The position numbers and the translations under genes are program-made. Below are positions 12,013 through 25,200 of a stretch of DNA of 64,000 bases, one piece after another; positions within the stretch are counted from its first letter, which is position 1, and every line of letters begins with the position of its first letter. The notes under the pieces are model-generated. The model was not told the origin of the DNA. It did no database searches and saw only the letters and a list, made by a program, of their open reading frames with translations. The stretch is taken from the NCBI RefSeq assembly GCF_000003815.2, contig NC_049981.1, positions 11,249,062-11,313,061 of the forward strand, given 5' to 3'. Source of the stretch: Branchiostoma floridae (lineage: Eukaryota; Chordata; Leptocardii; Amphioxiformes; Branchiostomatidae).

Positions 12013-14764
12013 GCACACACAGTTACATACCAAAAGGCGTGGAAAGAATCATAAGCAATTGTAACAATCCTAACCATGAGTGAAGTATTGAATTACTGTG
12101 ACTTGCGTCATCATAATAATGACTGCATATCCTTCCATCTTCTTGGAAGTCATGTGCCGGTGTGAGCTGAATTTGAACAGTCTATGTTTGCCCTGTTATT
12201 ATCTACACTTTAATGAAGTTTCTGCAGTGCAACTTGACTTTTTGGTAAGTTGCCAGATCGCACTGGGATTGCTGTAGTCTTGGCACCTCCCAATTTTCAA
12301 GTTCAAGACCATTTAAAAAAAGGTATTCTCCCCAAAGTATCAAAGGTTTCATCTTTCTGCTAACCTTACACATAAAGGAAGTTTCATATAGCTGTAGTCA
12401 GCTCAACAGTGAGTTCACTATGGTCTCAATAGACCTAGCAAAGGGAAACGTTGCAGACATTCAAAGCTCTACTCATCTTTAGATGCTTTTTACTTTGATC
12501 TTTAGTATCAACCTTTATCACAGCGACTTCATTTTAAATCTTTTTTTCCAGGAAGTACGTTTCCCCCATGGGCCTTAGAGGTGCTCATGCATGTTTCATC
12601 AGCTAAGGCCACACCATTTTGATTTTTTAGTTCCCAGATTTTTTAGAAAAAAATATGCAGTGACAGGGCAAAAAAGATTTCTGAATTTTTTTTTAAAGCT
12701 GGGGTAAAGATAAGGGCTGAAAATAGACTAAAAATGATATTAATAACGTTTTCAGCCTGGAGCAAAAGTAAACATGCAAGGATTGAAATACTTTTATTTT
12801 GCTACATGCAAAATTGCAAGTCGGCAAAAATTTTACGTGCATTTTGAAATATTTACATGCAAAATACAACCAGTCTATACTGCAATGTTCTAGCCAGCAT
12901 CCATCATTCCATCCTTTGCAAAATTTTGCTGCTCAGGACGGATAAGACTTTTGCCCATTCTATCACTTTTGACAGACAGAAATCGTCGCATTAGAATATA
13001 TATTAGACAGAACTTGAAATTTTGGAAAGATAATCAGTATGTTTCAAGCACAAACAAGGAAGAAGGAAAAAGAAAGACGTCCATACAAAATGTATGTCGT
13101 TCTGTCTAAGAGTAGGGGTGTCTAATTCCTCAGAATTTTTACTATAGGTCAGGTATTTTCAACATGCAAGATTGCAAGTTAAGAATATTCTTACGTGCAA
13201 ATCTCGAAATTACGTGCAAATTGCAAGTTAAGTACACATCATGTATGTGTATTTCGAACCCTGAACATGCACCAGATTGTTGAGAATTATTAAAAGGTTT
13301 TTGGTATGTACTTACTATGGCCTTCATTAACAAAAAATCTAACTGCAATGATACCCACATTGTAGGAAGCTTATAAACTGAAACAAACAAGGCATTTTAT
13401 GTAGGCCAATTTACTGTACTGGAAAGCTGTTGAATGGCTTTGTAGTAATTAGATGGTAAAAATTTGCTGAATGGAAGGTGTGCTAATTTTTTGTTTCTCA
13501 TTTTCGGAAAATAGGAGCAGGCAACATGACTCAACATGATTCAAGAATAGAATTTTGTATGTGGCTAGTAGTTCTTGTCCTATCAAAGATTGATTTTGGG
13601 CACCCTGGTAACTTTCCATGGTACTGCAGCAGAAATTATGGTTTTGATATCTCATGTCTTCATAATGGTCATAGTTTTCATACGGTAGATTATAGCACTT
13701 TTTTATGGGAAGAAGGGACATAAGTTTGGGCCTTTTAGCAGCTTTCTTTGGAACTGCAGGGGCATTTCAGTTGTGGACTTTGAAACAGGCTAAGTCAGGA
13801 TCGAATGAATCAATTGTTTTAAATACAAGAACTGACATTGATATCAAATTGTTTTGGCCTACAGGGGTGATTGTAGGAAGATTTGTAAGTCCTCTTCAGC
13901 TCTCTATTCTAAAGCAAGAAAATGACTTCTGTAGCCTAGGGTTGTGCACCAGTCTCTTCTTCCTACTTGCTGTGAATGTGAATAAGCATTGACAGAAGTG
14001 CTGATGTTGTAGTTGTTATTCTACATAGTGGATCCCCTGGAAATGAATAGACTGTATGCCCTTCATGGTTCGTATACAGGGGAACAAGTAGAGCCCCTCC
14101 GCAAGATTCAATTTACTTGTAAATGAGTGTCAAATGCAAAGGAGGGCATGCTGATGATAGGAAGCTGTTTCGAGGCAACTACATGAAGTGATTTTGTAAA
14201 CCTACATTTAATGAATGGACAACAGTACAGTACTGTAGCTTTAACTCTTTAGGCTTAGGGCATGTTCATATTCATCACAGATCATCATACGATTTTGATG
14301 TAAACAGTAAATGTTGAAGAGTTCTAATGCAGGCTGCGATAGAACTAACTGCTGACAAGGATTCAAGAATCTGCCTACCTACTTACATGTAGTAGTACCT
14401 TGACCTTCAGCTCATTGCGGACAAAGAAGACATGAAGGTACATTAGAGATCAAAGAATTTAGCCATACAACAGCTGATTTTTACATTCTAATATAATGCT
14501 GTCCCCAGAAATGCCTTTCGTTTTCGATTGTACATTTAACGAAGGCAAACTCCCCTTTACACGGTGACGGTATTTGATAGAGCCTGGAAAGTTCAAGATT
14601 GTTATATCCTGCAGAGAACTGACGTCACTTAGGGTTGGAATTGAAACATAATTCACTCTGTAAATGGCTTTGTATTATGGCAGACAAACATTTCATGGCT
14701 CTTACTTTTACTCTGCAATACTTTTGGAAGCCATTAAAGTTGGTGGAAAGAAGACAGCCTGGTG
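12013..14764. other. Spacer, no recognised gene
   Basis: Several 60-95 codon open frames exist, for example near 13705-13992, which starts with a hydrophobic stretch. None resembles a known family and none is bounded by convincing splice sites. A first exon of NAXE could lie here or further upstream but I could not identify one. Confidence 0.4.
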
Positions 14765-15130
14765 GCATTGATGACCTGGTGGGTGGACTAGCAGACATGG
14801 GATTGTGAGGTCACTGGTTCAATTCCCAGATGCACTGGGCCAGACACTTTCCTGGCACTCCACTCAGGTGTAAATCTGTACTACCAGACTTTGGTTTGGG
14901 GAGGTAAAAGTTGGTCAAATTCATATTGAGAGGGATGGGCTCCACCTTCCAAAACCCCAGCTAGTGGATTAACAACCCATTTCCCTTTAAGCTCCTGTTT
15001 CACATTTTGAACCTTCCCATGACTTTGCTCCCAACCACCCCCTAATCAAGGTCATCATGATCAGTTCTTGGTTAGGATTAGCTAGAAGGCCATTGATGAC
15101 TGTTGGGATTTAGCCTTGAAAAAGGCAGTG
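14765..15130 (+). mobile_element. Diverged tRNA-SINE-like repeat
   Basis: It carries GGTCACTGGTTCAATTCCCA, a B-box-like block (GGTTCAATTCC), then GGCCAGACACTTTCCTGGCA and CACTCAGGTGTAAATCTGTA. Related pieces occur at 31195-31350 and, inverted, at 42960-43175. The A box is weak, so it is an old copy. Confidence 0.55.
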
Positions 15131-15419
15131 GGATCGAGATCTTTTGCTTTACAGTACAATGCCCAGCGGCACATGTATAGGGCAGCAAGTTTTCTTGCTG
15201 TTTCAGTAGCAGGCTATATTTTTACAGGGAGAGGTTGCTAGGACTTTAATGTGTTCAATTGAGCACCTCCTTGAATGCAGGAAACCATTTTACTACCTTT
15301 CACTCATGCTGCCCCAACCAAGATGCCCCAACCCACATCGAACCATGGTCTCCCAGTTCATTGCAGCTCAACTGTGATGCTTGTACTAATGACTTTTCTT
15401 TTCTTTTCTTGTGTTTCAG

Positions 15420-17220
15420 CCAAGAAGAGGCCCAGCAGATTGACCAGGAGTTGTTTAACGAGTATGCCTACAGCGTGGATCAGCTGATGGAGCTGGCCGG
15501 GCACAGCTGTGCCGTGGCTCTCGCCAAGTCGTACCCGCTCACCTCGCTGAAGAAGGACGCAACGGTCCTGGTGTGCTGCGGTCCCGGAAACAACGGGGGA
15601 GACGGACTAGTGTGCGCAAGACATCTTAAGATGTTTGTAAGTGTAAAGGATGTAAAATTGTCACTGTTACAATGGTCATGTTACAATAGTCATTTTACAA
15701 TTTGAATGAAATAAATTGCTTTTGTTGGGGGGGGGGGGGCATTTTTCTCACAAACTGACTATGGTCCAATTTGGACACATTTTTTTCTAGTTGTCAGGCA
15801 GCCGACATCTGGTTGCTGACAGCTTTTTCAGCGTCTAACCAGAATTTTGTTGTCGTAGTCCAGATGTCTGGAAACATTCAGCCATCATGACTGCAATCCC
15901 ACCACCTTTTGTCAATCACAGTGTATCATTAATCCACCCCAACGTCTTCATCCAGATGGTGTCTGGAAAATGTGTGTCTAAATTTGGTCTTATTTGTCGC
16001 ACATCTTTGTGAATAATAGAATGTGTTTGAATAGCATTCTCCAAACCCAGAAGAAGCAGGTGTTCAATTAAAGCCCAGACTAATTTATGACAGGTACCTG
16101 TAAGACAGTACAAAATAAGGCTAGTCATGCCCTGACTTGGATAGAGACAGATAAAAAAGGCAAAAGTCATATGTTTGATCAAATCTGAATAGTTACATTC
16201 TGCTCTGAACACAGATTAACTAATACCTAAGAATTAAGATCCCATAGTGACCGGATTTATGGATTATGATTTTGATTTGTCTGCCGCCTTTCATGTTTCA
16301 TTTGACGAATGTAAATATGTTCCGATGTGTATTTCTATTTATTTTCTCTTTAATATACTTTTATTTCCTTGTAAACTATGTATAACTGGGCCCTATTGAA
16401 AATCAGTTTGTCAAAACTGAATAGGACACCCAGGCATTTGAAAATAAACAAACAAACAGTTTTGTTCTTTCTCCTCCCTGTTGTATTTAGGGCTACAACC
16501 CGTCAGTGTTCTACCCAAAGAGGACAGACAAGCCGCTGTACAAAAACCTGACCATCCAGTGTGAGCAGCTGGACATCCCGTTCCTGTCCCACCTCCCCAA
16601 ACCACAGCTGCTCAGCGACGGCTTCAGCTACATCGTAGACGCGTTGTTCGGATTCAGCTTCAAGGGCGAAGTCAGGCCGCCGTTCGGCGACGTTCTGAAA
16701 ACGCTGAAGGAAGTCACGGTGCCAATATGCAGCATTGATGTGCCATCAGGTTGGATTTACCTAAATCTGTATAGTGAAATGTTTCTTAGCACACTTCTTT
16801 TTCTTGTAATATTTGATTGCATTTTGTAGCAAGTGGCAGGACAGAGCTTGAGGGGCTGGTCGCCATGTATATGACTGTGTTTGAGTAAGAATAAACAGAG
16901 CAGCAGTTTTTCAGGCTAAAACCATGTGAATGTACATATCATGTACTTTCTTACATAATATGTTCTGTTTCTTGGTTTATTTAAAGATTTTTGTTGTTTC
17001 GTATCTGCATTCTTCAGGTTGGGATGTAGAGGGCGGAAACCCAGATGGTCTCCAACCAGAGTTCCTCATCTCCCTGACAGCGCCCAAGAAGTGTGCAGAG
17101 AAGTTTGCCGGGAGGTACCACTACCTCGGGGGAAGGTTCGTACCACCAGGGATCATCCAGAAATACGAGTTGAACCTACCGACATACCCGGGTACGGAGC
17201 CCTGCATCAGGCTGCATTGA
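15420..17220 (+). CDS. NAXE: NAD(P)H-hydrate epimerase, 3 coding exons (5' end missing)
   Basis: Coding exons are 15420-15636, 16491-16749 and 17018-17220, with GT-AG borders and consistent phases. They give about 225 residues ending in TGA. The enzyme is known to interconvert the R and S forms of hydrated NAD(P)H so that the dehydratase can restore the cofactor, usually in mitochondria. Visible family features are the opening [16 protein letters not shown], the glycine-rich PGNNGGDG loop with CARHLKMF, the [17 protein letters not shown] segment with its acidic residue, and the closing SLTAPKK and YLGGRFVPP blocks. These cover the whole YjeF-N domain. The first exon, carrying the start codon and any targeting peptide, was not found. 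The open frame continues upstream of 15420, but a polypyrimidine tract and CAG mark the acceptor. The family call is very secure. Confidence 0.93.
16829..16928 (+). repeat. Dispersed repeat family R, partial copy
   Basis: TGTAGCAAGTGGCAGGACAG followed by GGGGCTGGT, AAGAATAAACAGAGCAG and ACCATGTGAA. Relatives lie at 32346-32575, 38270-38432 and 61146-61345. It sits in the second coding-region intron of NAXE. Confidence 0.6.
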
Positions 17221-17452
17221 CACATGGGGACAGTCTCAAGTTCTGAGTGTTTTTGTAAGGAAAATATCAGTTGCTATTGAAGGTTGCATCATTGTGAGGT
17301 TAACGTTGTGTAGAAATTTTTCTTAAATTTTGAGGCAAGTTTCTGTGCAATTTTTGAAAAAAAAAAATTGACTGCGGACCTTAAGGGAAAGGTTAGCTTT
17401 TTTGGTCTTAATTCAGGAAAAAGCTAGAGTGTTGTAAAATGATAGAATGCAC

Positions 17453-17458
17453 AATAAA
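17453..17458 (+). terminator. Candidate polyadenylation signal of NAXE
   Basis: The first AATAAA downstream of the NAXE stop codon, about 230 bp after it, giving a plausible 3' UTR length. No cDNA evidence. Confidence 0.5.
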
Positions 17459-18754
17459 ACATTAAGGGAAGTGGAGTAACACATGTACATGTATCTAGTA
17501 CATGTAAAGCCTGTAATGAAGAGAGGTCATTGTGTGTGCAGTATTGGAATGTTTAATTGTGCTAGTTTTGCCCGAATGTGCCGTGTCAGTGGGGCCGATG
17601 AAAGAAATTGCCACATTATTTTTGGTTAACTGTAACTGTTAACATAAACAGAGGTGAGTGGGGGACTGTTGAAAAGATGTGTCAGGAACAATGATGACAA
17701 CAACGTCAAGGCTTAAATTGCAAAAAATAATGTCTTATAAACAGCCAAATATATATGTCTGGTTTATTGAATTAAAATTATTTTCTTGTATTGTCAGAGA
17801 ACTTGTTCTGTAAGTAGTATATTGCACCCTACTGTGACTTTTATTGATTTTCAAAATATTTTCCTGCCATGGTTTAGAGACCCTCAGACTTTAGATAGAA
17901 CTTCAGCAGAATTTCTGCATATCAAAAGAATGCTGCATATTTGTGGGCCAAACCTATTTTGTCAAGTGGATGTAAGGTTTTTAAGGAATTGATGACATAT
18001 GTAACAATAACATGATTATTGTAACAGATGTTCAAGTTAAGATGTGAGAGTTAGACATTTCCCTTTCTTTGTAACACTTTCCTTTAACAAATTGTGGTGT
18101 CCCAAATGATCTCTTCACTAATGTACAAGGCAACTGTTTGAAGGCTGAATGCTGCTTTCTTTTCATGTTTTTTTTTTTTTACTTTAAACACATTATGGCT
18201 GTGGCAGCTGCCAGACAGCTAGAAAGATAATTAAGAGTTCTTGTTGAAATATGATTTTTCATTGGATAAGAAGTTCTTAGTGCAAAGCCAATGAGCTGTA
18301 GCCTAACTCATCTGTTGTGTACTGTCTTACCCTTTTACCAACCTGATGAAACTTAATATCTTATTTTATGTAGGTATTATCAATCACAAATAGATAGCTT
18401 TATATGTAAAAACTGTATCTAAGGTTTGTACATTTTCCTTTTTACCAAAGCATTCATATAGTCATCTTTAACTGTACTTGCTCCGGTGTTGAAAAAAAAT
18501 TATGATGTCCCCTCCACTTTTGCAAATGACTAGCCCATGATCTGTCTGTTGAAGAAGGTCTGTTGAATGCTGTGTTTGACAGTTTGTAGTGTGCAGTTCA
18601 GTTCCAGTGTTTTTAAACAGACTTGTGAAATCACCTGGAAAAATGCTTCTGAAGAAACTTTCTGATGGCTTTGTATTGCTGGTGTGCTTTTTTGTGTACA
18701 TGTTCAGTTTAATTTAGCCTTCTATCTCTGGTCTGTACAATTTTCCAGCACAGT
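17459..18754. other. Spacer without recognised genes
   Basis: AT-rich sequence downstream of NAXE. Only unrelated short open frames are present; nothing looks coding. Confidence 0.45.
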
Positions 18755-19000
18755 TAGGCTCACCTATGATCTATACAATATACCTTCGGGAGGCTCTGCT
18801 TAAACCGGGCTGAGGTTTCTACTTTTGTTGATACGGTTTGCATCAAACTCTCAGCCAATCAGAGAATGGCTAGGTAAATCTGATTGTCTGATTGGCTGAC
18901 AGCTGGTTAGAGGCTACACCTACAATTAAAAGTGAAAACCCATGCCTAGTTTAGCAAAGCTTTGCCAAGGTGTGTTGAATAAGCCTCAGGCGAGGGAGAG
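18755..19000. mobile_element. MITE family C, copy 1
   Basis: It is an imperfect palindrome. The left half contains AGGCTCTGCTTAAACCGGGC and CAGCCAATCAGAGAATGG. The right half contains TGATTGGCTGACAGCTGGTTAGAGGC and GCCTCAGGCGAGG. It shares CAGCCAATCAGAGAAT and GGTTAGAGGC with copy 2 at 33243-33504. Confidence 0.7.
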
Positions 19001-19080
19001 TGTATAGAGGTTTGGTACTTGTTCCTATTTTGATAATTTGGCCATGATGTCACTAATAATTGTGTTCAGTAAAAAATATC

Positions 19081-19141
19081 CATCCTCCTACGAGCGGTCC
19101 CCCAACGGTGCTAGCTAACCTCCTATTGGCGTAGGAGGATG
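19081..19141. repeat. Hairpin with perfect 12 bp stem
   Basis: CATCCTCCTACG and CGTAGGAGGATG are exact reverse complements enclosing a 37-base loop. It could be a very short MITE remnant or a structured RNA. There is no further evidence for either. Confidence 0.6.
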
Positions 19142-19667
19142 CATATGAAAATATCTGTCAAAGTATATAACTGTTTGCAACCCATCACCATTTGTGGCAC
19201 TACTTAAGGAGCCAACCAAAGCTCTCAATGACAGGTATGTTTTAGACAAATGTTAAAATGCCAATCATTTCTCTATTAATGGATGCCAGGCCAAGCAATC
19301 AGGGGAGGAAAATCAGAACTAAAAATAGTAAAATACTGTGGAGAGAAGGCAGCACCAGTACTTTCATGCAAATATCAATGGTCTCAAGTTACATTGCTAA
19401 AGTCAGATACTCCATAATTCCTAGATTTACACTGTTGACATTTTAAAGGCCAAGCACAAGTCTGCAAATGCCAGGAAGACAAATATTGTTTGAAGTTTAA
19501 GAGGAAATGGAAATGCATTTGGAGGGGATTAAGTGAGATCTTGGGGAAGTGTGTGCAAATCTCTCCTTGCTTCTTTCATGTCACCTCCAAAATCTCAGAA
19601 GGGCATAAAGCTGCAGTTCACCATTGGGATACAAGGTGGCGCTTCCCGTATATTTGAAGCGTAAGAG

Positions 19668-19699
19668 CAAGGAGGTTATATTCATATATAACCTCCTTG
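19668..19699. repeat. Short perfect hairpin (CAAGGAGGTTATAT family)
   Basis: Fourteen bases (CAAGGAGGTTATAT) are followed by a four-base loop TCAT and the exact complement. The CCAAGGAGGTTA motif also builds the hairpin at 45272-45312, suggesting a family of very short palindromic elements. Confidence 0.65.
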
Positions 19700-21170
19700 G
19701 TAAGAGTTTTATCGTCTCCCGGCTCTTCGCTTCTGAAACTTTAGAATATAGGTCAGAAAATTCAGAATATAGAAAATTAAACTGCAGAATATCGTTAATC
19801 ATCTTATCTGCAAATTGATCAAAATGATTTATAGTTTCTAGAAAAAGCAACCGGCTTTGAAAGGAGTTCAATGTTACATATGTATTTTGATAAGCAGTAA
19901 AATAATAAGCAGTAAAGTTACGTCCAATGATCTGTACATGTTTCAATAAGATTTGTTTTGAGATGGCGAGGGAGAAACTTCCAAAACTAGAAGAATGATG
20001 TCTGTAGGGAAGCAGGTGTCTTGTGTTGAAAACTATGCCACCTAGCGACTTGATGAGGACGTGCCGCACACCCGTGAGCTTTGTAACGTTAAACCCGAAT
20101 CTTTGAAGGATCTTTACTGTAGAAGTGCAAAATTTAACGAAATGAAAGAAACTACATAAAAGCTTCATATACATAGCACAGAATGAGTCACACTTTCTAT
20201 CACTTCAAGTGAGCCGAAGAAGACACAACCTCAAGTTGACATCAGCAAGAGGCATCAATAAACACCAATGGCTAGTAGTACAGTGTATCTATTCAAGTAT
20301 TTCCCTCCTGGTGGCCAAGCTGAGTATAAAACACCCGGCCCATTTCTGACCTTTACACACCTTGACTATAACATACTAGTAATGTCGATGAAAGTAACAA
20401 AAGTTTCTTTGAGTTTGAAACCCTTTCACCTGCGACAAAAAATTCCCCATGTATGATGTGTAACTTTATATCGTAAGACCACAAGGTCTGTTGTCAAACA
20501 GTCTATTGTAACAGCAGATTTTTAGTGTTAAAGTTCTCAAACAAAAATGGATAAGGTCCACACATACCCTTAATATACTACATACGTAAAGACATGATGT
20601 GCACAAGAATATAGGGGACGCTCTGCTGATCTGGCGGATGCCAGTGACATTTAAAATCGATCCTTTCTATGCTAACGCGTGATTTCAAAAGTATTTCAGG
20701 TCATTATAAATGTATGTGAGGATTTCCAGACCTGTTTGGTAGAGTGTTCATTGGCTTCAATTGTATATCCTGGAATATTTTCGCATTCTGACAAGACGGG
20801 AGTGTATACTCTATTAGAGCCCAATCACAGTGTAGTACCGCTCCCGGCCGTATAGCGAAAAGTGCCAAAGGAAACCGTCAAATTTCCGTATTTTCGGGAA
20901 TGGCTAAATCCCGAAAGACTCGCAAAGGGGGTTGGGATTTTAGTCTTCTTTGACCTTGATTTAGAATATGCGACCATTCAAAACCAGGACTAATAATATC
21001 TCAGACTTTCAAAAACAAAACAATGACATATTTGATCATGTTTGATTTTACGCATTGGTGCATTTTCTATACACCTACGTTACATTGGCTTGTCCACGTT
21101 AAGGTTCGATTCGCACAGAGTAGATTGTACCATTACCTCCATGAAAGTTGGATCCGCAGGGATAGTTTTT

Positions 21171-21223
<53 letters not shown>
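21171..21223. repeat. (TG)n microsatellite
   Basis: About twenty-five uninterrupted TG dinucleotides. Confidence 0.95.
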
Positions 21224-21225
<2 letters not shown>

Positions 21226-22265
21226 CCGGATATTTGCGCCATAACTTTAGAACCTCAGGACGGACTGTTAAACCATATTTGGTACGTGAATCGTGAATAG
21301 GGGTTGGGAAGACGATTGTCGAGGTCGATTTGGACCTTGATCGATACAGCAGCAGAATTTCCATTTTGTATCTTTTATCCTGGACATGCTGTGGTTTTGT
21401 TTCGTGAGATTAGATTAGAGTCGACACTAGTCAGGAGGTTGCTGTGCCCGGTCACGCCGGTGAGACACGTTTTCAGGCACACGCAACCGCCACGACCTTG
21501 CTTGTTGGTATTGTTCAAAATCAAGGAATTTCAGTCGTTTAAACAAATATTTGTCTATAGCTAAATCCATGTTTTACATGTGATTTTTTAAGCCACAGCA
21601 AGTAAATTCTACGCCCAAAAAAATCCAAATCTAATTCAATTGTACATTAAAAAAAACACATGGGTAAAAGAACAAGAAGTGCACCCTAAGTACGTCAAAA
21701 AAACACCACATTTATCGATAAGAACAGGGGTCCATCCCGGCGTGAATGGACAATAAATCTATCTGGATACGCACGTCGTACTGTTCAGTACAAACCTGGT
21801 GTGTTACGCCATGAGGCGGTTTACCAGGTATGCAATGCAAACAAACAACCATAACATTTAAGTTGATCTTCCTTCTAAACTTTCAAAACTTCCTATCTTA
21901 TTAAATCGACTACCGCGAAGTCAAACCGCCGTAAAACATCGCTGTCGTAAAATAACGCTGCACCAGCAGCTTCCAAATACGGAGTCTATAATGTCTTCCG
22001 TATATAGAAACGTCCAAATATTTCACCGGAATCGTTTCCCACTCAACGCTGTCGTCATGGGTCTTCTGGACTAATCCCCTCCTCATCACGTCTGTACGAT
22101 TGTATCACGTTCTTATACCACGGGGAGTTGCCGCTTTGCACCAATAGGAGCCGAACCCGCGACCTCTAAATACGTGGTCTAAAGACTGGTGCCCGCCAGC
22201 GAAAGGGATCCGTCCTCTGAGAGGAGAGCAGAACGCCACATAGAGGACAACGCCGTGAAGAAACA

Positions 22266-25200
22266 ATGGAGACCATTCTGCTCTTTCTCCTCATCCTTCC
22301 TTGCGCAGTTCTTGGCCAAGGTACGTGGATAACTTCCTCATCAAGTTTCAAAATATTGTAGGACTTTGATTCCTGGTTGTTTTGGTTGAAGTGAGAAGTG
22401 TTTGTGTTCGGTGTTCTTACCGGGCGCTACCGTGTATTTCGAAAGCGTGCGACCGTCACTTAACCCCAGATTGGCCATCAGAACGATGTAGGGAATGTCT
22501 GTACACGGTTTTATCTTACAACGTAGGATCATCGTTTTGTTGGTTTCAGAGACGCTTGTATTTTTCACCACACTCGTGTGTTTTTCTCATTATCTAAAAA
22601 TGTTGTTGGGTAGTGGTATCCTCTGAGGCTTCTTTGTGACGCTCGCGCGGTGCCTGTTTTGGCCGGCATGCCATTCCCCAAGAGAGGATAGTTGGCAAGA
22701 CCGTGTCATTTATTTTTCCAGACATGTTCCTAACAAGGAGACCTTTACTGTGACAATCCCTATGCACCAAACATTCTTTACTACCTAAAAATCCTCTCAA
22801 CGCACGTATTTCAAACGAAAACACGCTTAAACTGTTGATAAACAGTGTGCGAAAACCCCAGCGGCATGGCTTTGTCGTGAACTTAACCTTCCAACTGTTG
22901 CGTGCAGAATTGTTTAACCTTATAGTTCAACTCGAGAACTAAGATTAGAACAAGACTACAGTTTCTCCAGCTTAAACAGATTTTAAGCGGAAGGACCACC
23001 TAGGAACTTAAGTCACGGTTAAACTACGGTGCCGCCTCACTTAAATGTTTCACAAGTCAAAACATTATCAAAGAAAAAGTCAAGTCCTAAGACACTGCTC
23101 TCTTTCTTTCACATCACAACAGTTGAACTTCTTTCTTTCTTTAAGTACCTCTCCCTTTTATTTCTGTTTTGTCAAATCCCTAAACACGTAAGCTAGATAG
23201 CCACCAAATGTTTTAACATGTGTTGGGAACCATATATCATGCCAAAGTTAAATTGAGGACACCGTTGGCAGACGTCCATTTAAACATGGAGCCTTGCGGC
23301 TACTTAGCTTTAGTCTTACTTTAAATTTGTTTTACAGTTGATATTTTGTGATTATCAGATGACCATTGTTCAGTGCAAAAACAAATCGAATCAATTTTAC
23401 ACTTCATCAGGTTTTAGTGAACAGTAAGTACTGCGCAAAAGGGAAAATGTTCACATGAATGTAATTTGGTTTTAAGTTCGCGATTGATATTGCCGTACAG
23501 GTGTCCTGATATTGAAGGGGAAACATTCGCGTTGTTGCCTTTTCAAAATGCAAGTTCGTCAGAAAAGGGGTTCCTGTGAAAAACACAAATATAAAACCAC
23601 TGTGAACATTTCCTCTTTTTAATACAGTACTACGTTTGTTGCTCTTATCTGTCAATGTTGAAAACACACACGCCCACACCCATCCCCTTGATACATGAAC
23701 TATGAACTAGTGAATGAATGGGCTTTTATAACTTCAGATTCCTACGTCACATATAGAAATAACAGTATGCCGGAGTCGGACCTGACATGACATCCCTATT
23801 TCATGTTGTTTATTAGAGTCTAGTGTTACCAGCTTCCAATATAGAAGGTCCTGACCTAATACAGTAGCTGTCGTGATTAGGAAGTGTTTTACCATACATA
23901 TTGGCACAAGTGCATGGATAAATACATGTGAACTGTGAAACTTGATCTATGCGAGAACTATGCCAACTACATGATGTAGGTGATCGGTAACCTATGTACG
24001 GCTTTAATCCATTGCCAGGATATCGCTATATTTGAAGGACAAGGTTGTCAGTTTTCAGAGGGAAAACAAATACCCCTTTGTAGACTTTCACAATGACATA
24101 TTTGTGTAGGGATCATCCATCTTTTTGTCCGTACTTCTCCATATACTTCCTGAAATATATCATATACAAATACTGAAAGTAAAACAGACACGTGTGAGGG
24201 AGTGTTTTAAAAAATATTTACTAATTTGTAATCCGTCGTCTGTTTTTTTTTTTAAATTAATGTCAGATTGACGTAACGACTTTCGATTTCTCCTCACAGA
24301 AATTCTTTCTAAAGCAATCAAATTGTTCAAATTAGCATCTTACCACGATGAACGACCCGCCAAATCGTCTGAAGAGAACCTGTCACAACTTACCCAAACT
24401 TTCCAACATTTACGTTGTTTATGTTTGATTTTAATAGAGAACACAGATATTGCAGATAAAGCGCGGTATTTCGTCTTCCTCTGCTTTAAAAAAAGTTGTC
24501 TACCTTAGTACCTATAGCCATCACTAGTAAATCTACTAGTCTTTTGATAGAATAATCATATAATGTTATCCAACTACCAGTTGTCACGTGTATGTTTCCT
24601 ACACCAATCATGTTTACAAGTCCACAGACATTATGAGCCTTCGGGCACGAATAGCACATGACGTTTCAACTTTCAATGCAGGGATTTGAGGGGTGGGCTG
24701 GGTCTAGAACTGGGTGGATGCCAGGCTATTAGTTTTGGACCTTCTTATCAAAAACGTTCTGTCGCAAGATCAGGAGGATTCTTGTTGACACCCCTAATCG
24801 CGTAACAAACTGATTAGCCCGTTCCCACTCCCCCTCTGCGCGGTACGGACCTGTCCGCGGAGCTAGAAAGAGATGAGAGAAGCCTGAAGACCCGGGCCGT
24901 CCCACGGGACATCCCTCGGGAGACATCGCACCGGGCACCGCCGGTTCTCACATCCGCCTCGGCCTTGAATGATGGGGGAAAGATCGTCCGAAATACGATT
25001 ACCTTAACCTCTTGGCATCTGTGTGAGGCACCTTTTGGCCTCCGACTCCCACTGAAGGGAAGGTTACTGCTGAGGGGACACATTCATCAGCTGGGGCTGT
25101 CCATTTAGTGGTCAAGCATCTAGTACCTGTCAACTTGCTTTCATCTTCGCCACATGTCAGTCTATGAGTCATTTTTTGCACAGTTTCTTGTCTACTTACT

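Larger units (their letters stand above)
19142..22265. other. Spacer upstream of the CILP-like gene
   Basis: It contains a hairpin at 19668-19699, a TG microsatellite at 21171-21223, and a fragment of MITE D's terminus near 21590 (CCACAGCAAGTAAATT). A 197-codon minus-strand open frame at 19581-20174 matches nothing I recognise and is interrupted in character by the hairpin. The promoter of the CILP-like gene should lie at the right end, but no clear TATA or initiator could be assigned. Confidence 0.4.

Noticed and set aside
11644-12083. Several 96-129 codon frames on both strands
   Set aside because: All arise from alternating TG/CA repeats, which lack stop codons.
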